Positions 59,930 to 64,000 of a stretch of 64,000 nt of DNA are shown here, one piece after another. This DNA comes from Bryopsis sp. KO-2023 (taxonomy: Eukaryota > Chlorophyta > Ulvophyceae > Bryopsidales > Bryopsidaceae). The notes beneath the pieces were generated by a model. It was not told the origin of the DNA. It made no database searches and was given only the letters and a program-made list of their open reading frames with translations. The stretch spans positions 5,704,001-5,768,000 of the forward strand of contig BSYQ01000003.1 of assembly GCA_030272585.1 (NCBI GenBank), given 5' to 3'. The number at the start of each line of letters is the position of its first letter. Within the stretch, counting starts at the first letter, position 1. The translations under genes were made by a program, and so were the position numbers.

Positions 59930-60593
59930 ACAAGAAATTCTTGGCGGGGGAGGCAGTTGTGCGAGCATTCAGGTACCTGTCGCAGGGTGGATTTGTGTTC
60001 GCTACGAAAAGCGAAGGGAAAAAAACTGCAGCCAATGGGGCGAGTGTGTAACCTGGTTGTTTAAGGCCATCTTGAAAATGCTTTTCGTTCGGCTGCCTAT
60101 TCTTTGTGTTTCTGTTTCGGTTAAGAAAACAGAGGGTTTGTGCTGCTGGGCTTTTACGCTGGGTCTAAAATTGAAATCTGAAAAAGTTTTGACTTCAACC
60201 TTGTGGATGCTTGACATAGGGGCTGTTTCCAGTTCACCAGAACTTGTTTTCCAAACTGTGCCAATGAGATTCGGAACATAGGAGCGGCGGTTTGAACGGA
60301 GGTATGTTTTTTCCTTCCCAAATATCAATTCTTTTGTGCTGGGAAAGATCGAAATTCTAAAGGGGCTCAAACTTGCCTTTTTGGTGTAGGTGCCGGCAAA
60401 GGGAGATGTTCAAGGATCTTTTGGGGGGGTCGGTAGGTGTCTTGTTTCCTCCACAATTTTTTTTTTTTAACTTTCAGATTATTTTCAATGAGTAAATTGT
60501 GTGGGATTTGTGAGAAAAAAACAATAATAGCTTGATATCTGAACTTGTTGGTGTAGGAATCTCAGGACCCCAAGTCAAACGCTCAAACCGGCA

Positions 60594-61218
60594 ATGTGTC
60601 CTCCAGCGAGTCTGCTTTTAGTGGAGGGTTGTAAATTCTCCCCATCTTCCAGCAACTCGTCTGTGAGGTGCATCTCATCCCATTTTTGTACGTCTCCAAG
60701 AATGAACATAAGTTTCAAAGAGTCGTTATCTATAGAGGTTTTTTCAGACCATCCACTATGCTTGCTTCTCTATTCGAATGCATGTGTTGATGGATAACAA
60801 TCCAGTCAAACCCAGAAGTGAATGAAGAAAAATGTTGCCTTGAGATGTACATATCTATGGACAATTATTATTTTTATTTTATAGAATTCAGTGCAACAGA
60901 TCCTCCCGCAAATGCCATCCGTAACATATTACGGGGGATATTTGTGCTAGTTTGGAGAGAATGCCCAGAAATTCACAACGTCTTGTGATTTCTTACCCCC
61001 CCCCCTCCCCAGGAAAAAGCCTTATTGCAGCTGACAATATGTATTATTCAAGAAGTATATTACAATTTTTTTTGTCTACTTCCCAGGGGTAAACCTCCCA
61101 GAAACCCCCTGGGCAAAATCGTGGTCAGAAAAACTTGGGAGGCCAACCGACGATCAGGGCCTAATGCCCCACATGCACCTACAACACCTAGCAAGGAAAA
61201 AAAAGATAAAAAAACAAA
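60594..61218. other. 3' flank of CHUP1-like copy 2
   Basis: Homologous to 7870-8480 of the left arm; no gene recognised. 59930-60593 is likewise the counterpart of about 8490-9493. Confidence 0.5.
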
Positions 61219-64000
61219 CTACTGAAGTGGTGGCAAGCACTTCTGTGCCACCTCCACCAGACTGGAGAAAAGCTCTGTGCATCGTGGGCACAGGCCGCCG
61301 ACAAACGCATGGACAAGGTATGTGTAAGCAATTGCCCCTGAAACAAAAAAAAACATTGAAAGGTAAGCATAAACCTTTGATAGGAATCTTTTCCTCCTAC
61401 AGGTCCATTTCGATTTTCTTTTTTCCCTCATTTTGAAGGCAAGAGGGGACAAAACCAGCTGTCAATGCTTGATCATGCGTAGAAAAGCAGTTTTGTAGTG
61501 TGGATTTTTATATTACAAGTGTGGTTATAATGATATACTTTCCATGCACCTTTCAACAGCCTGGCCGAACGGGAGGATGACAAGTCTCTATTGGCCACCT
61601 GGAGGACGAGGGTAGTGTATTGGGCGAGGAGGTGGAGGGCAGCGGAGCGGACCTCTTTCCACACGCCGACCTTCCAGGGGAGGCCAGCTTTGATGAACCT
61701 CTCAGCAACAGAGGTTTCCTGTTGCTGGAGGAGGTCCATCCGCTCCACCGTGGCCCGCTAAAAATCCAACGGTAGAAAAAAACAATTCAATTGCGAAATA
61801 AACTCTCGAGGCATCTGATAATGGAAATGTTATTAATCGAACACCATGAGTATATGTCGAAAAGAAAACCAGTTAGTTAGATTTATTGCTTCGAAAGAGT
61901 AAGAATGAGAAGTGCTGACGCACATAATCAATGTTGTTTTGATTCTGTAAAGGGAGCGAAAAAAGAAAAACTGGCTGTTGAGGAAAGTGCTCTCTTGTAT
62001 TCCAAATCATGTTTTGCTGTGAAATCAAACATTTGAAGAGAACTGGTAAAATAAAAAAATAATCAACCTGCTTGACAGCATGCCTAAACCAAGCCAGAAA
62101 TTTACCACAAAAGAAAGTAACATCAATTTTCTATCGGTACACTGGAAGAGTTGTCGAACTCAGTCCGCCTGCAGGGCTTTGTTTTTTATAGTCGAAATTT
62201 AACATGTGCCCTTGGCATCCTCTGTGGTGTTCTGTTTTTTGTTGATACAAAGCACTCATTTCAACAATAACTGATTGTTTACCGTGTAGTTCTCCATTGC
62301 TTCCAGCTCCTCCTCCACCGTCCTCGCGCTCGTCCTCCAGGTGCCAAGTCTGGCCTTGATGGCCATGAGGTCACCAAATAATTTGGTGGCCTCACGCATC
62401 ACTCCGTATCTGCTAGGCCACGGAACAAGCTTCAGAACCTCGTGTTCATCAACTAGTTTGTCCAGGTACGCGTCGCCAGCTTGCACGAATTCAACCAAAC
62501 GAGGCATATCTTTGGGCTTCGCCTCCTCGATGTCCTTGGCCAAGTCTGCCAGCCCTTGTCGAAAACTGACTGCATCTTCTTGAATCAGTTTCTTCCGTGA
62601 GCTCCGTGATTCCAACTCCTCGAGAAACAAAGAAGACGATCCTTGGGGCCCTTTGGATGGTGTTTTTACAGCCGTGTTCAGCATTTTGCCGCCCCGAACG
62701 TATCGCTGGAACAATGTGACCACCTACAAACCACTTTTTCTTTTTTGTCAAGGAAAAGACTCGAAAGCATTGGTCCTTCTCCAAACGAGATTCCAAATCA
62801 TTGTCTCAAGCCGAAGCGTGAAATTTCTTTGATTGGTAAGTCACAATTTGTGCACATTTTGGTTATTTCATGCTAACCTTTTTTTTTCAAAATTAGTCAG
62901 GTTGCATTGGAAAATCATATCAATGTCTTCAATGTAAATCTTCTTCAGCAAAAATTGCAAAGATATGAAAAGTTCTTGTTCCCATTTAAAAACACGCAGA
63001 AAAAAAAAATAATAAAATGAATGCAATATTTTCACGAACACTGTTCATAATGTATTCGTGCAGCCTGTATATTTACAATGTGTTGAACACAGGAAGAAAG
63101 ACCAGGGTGGAACTGATGACAAGCCACAATATGACAGGGAAATAAACAATACATTTGTAGTGCATCCTTGATCACCTGTTTTTGGTGCACGATCTTTGCT
63201 GCTGATTTCACAAGACGTGGCGGAGGTGGTGGGATTCCCTTGCGCAATGGTGGAGGTGTAGGAGCTCCAGAAGGCAACAAACCTTTCGGAGGTGGGGGGA
63301 TCCCTTTGTGCAATGATGGAGGTGCAGGAGCTCCAGAAGACGGGAAACCTTTCGGAGGCGGGGGGATTTCTTCGCGCAATGATGAAGGTACAGGAGCTCC
63401 AGAAGAAGGCAAACCTTCCGGGAAGAAATCAGTCTTGGATGTTCCACCGCAAGATACCTTGGTTGACACTGGACTTGTCGGCGAACAGCTCTTTTTTGGA
63501 GTGCCATAATCATCTTCGACGTATTGAGAGGGGTTTGGCGGCAGCGCATCCAGCTCTGTACATCAAAAAATAGTCAGGCCAAATTAGCAACATTCTGAAA
63601 ATCTCTGTTATCGTTTTGCCTGAATAAAAAACCTTTTATCTCAACATGGTTACAAAAAAGGAATCATACAAGCACGAACTGAAACATTGTGGCACACAAG
63701 TTCAGGGGGAAGCTTCTGATCGAGAGGAGAAATGTTCATTGAGCAGCGTTCAGACGCACTCTTTTGTGGCGGCTCTGGTCCTTTTTTTGTTTCCAGAGCA
63801 CTCCTTTCTTCCACAGCTTTAGCCTTGGATTCGGTGATTTTGATGGCAGTGGGAAGACAGACAGTGGTAGGGCTGGCAATAGGAAGACTGGCAGTGGGAG
63901 GTGGTGCTGTCTCAACCTTTTCAGCTTCTTGTTCAACAGCGGCCTTTGCAACTGTGTCCAAACTTGCGACCTGGGCAAGATTCAAACTGGGGAGTCGTGG
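61219..64000 (-). CDS. CHUP1-like chloroplast-positioning protein, copy 2 (5' partial)
   Basis: Minus-strand exons 63555-63176, 62723-62283, 61757-61550 and 61337-61219 (stop TAG) match copy 1 in length to the base. A further exon runs from about 63677 past the window end. Reading frame, splice sites and the three 22-residue proline repeats (63415-63218) are intact. Few residues differ from copy 1, for example GKMLN for GQMLN, AMENYT for AIEKYT, LRKG for LCKG. Both copies therefore look expressed-competent in their visible parts. Role as for copy 1: chloroplast anchoring and movement on actin, inferred from the conserved C-terminal domain. Confidence 0.76.

Larger units (their letters stand above)
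59930..64000 (-). repeat. Right arm of the large inverted repeat (runs off window)
   Basis: Reverse-complement partner of 5079-9493. It lacks three pieces present in the left arm: about 100 bp near 59950, about 10 bp near 60000 and about 230 bp near 60075. The 230-bp piece is partly present at 13575-13615, so the right arm has probably lost it. Confidence 0.9.

Noticed and set aside
1..64000. CRISPR arrays, bacterial operons, organelle DNA
   Set aside because: No regularly spaced direct repeats, no polycistronic layout; spliceosomal introns throughout exclude bacterial or organellar origin.

Overview
The window is nuclear DNA of an intron-rich photosynthetic eukaryote, most likely a streptophyte green alga or relative (inference). 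A plastid VIPP1 gene and two copies of a CHUP1-like chloroplast-positioning gene point to the green lineage, and a signal-peptidase-like gene resembles a plant-type S26 branch. Animal- or fungus-like families such as RAD54B, RWDD2 and FAM120/asteroid argue against a crown angiosperm. Introns are GT-AG with a few GC-AG, mostly 70-500 bp, in T-rich DNA full of homopolymer runs. Exon models were built by hand from splice sites, codon phase and remembered family sequences. No alignment or search was run.

Layout. 1-4.9 kb holds no gene I can support, but carries a G-rich terminal-inverted-repeat element. 5.0-9.5 kb is the left arm of a large inverted repeat whose right arm is 59.9-64.0 kb; each arm carries an intact CHUP1-like 3' half, with about 50 kb of single-copy DNA between. 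9.7-16.2 kb is a second, nested palindrome bearing two convergent copies of a secreted, alanine-rich, cysteine-tailed protein gene around a 2-kb spacer of repeats.

17-59 kb is ordinary gene-dense housekeeping DNA, largely in divergent and convergent pairs: S26-like protein (-) / RPAP2 (+); UBE2M (-); ABM-domain protein (-) / RPT2 (+); a 0.87-kb MITE; a two-domain dienelactone hydrolase (+); legumain (-) / SLC25A38 (+); an unrecognised gene (+); RWDD2 (+); RAD54B (-) with an intronless VIPP1 gene on the opposite strand inside one of its introns; and a FAM120/asteroid XPG-fold protein (+).

Functional themes are protein turnover and modification (RPT2, NEDD8 E2, legumain), transcription (RPAP2), recombination (RAD54B), mitochondrial transport (SLC25A38) and plastid biology (VIPP1, CHUP1-like). 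The genes are not an operon or pathway cluster. The most novel items are the palindromic silk-like gene pair, the S26-family protein that has lost both catalytic residues, the dienelactone hydrolase with a decayed first domain, and the nested VIPP1. No tRNA, rRNA or CRISPR was seen.
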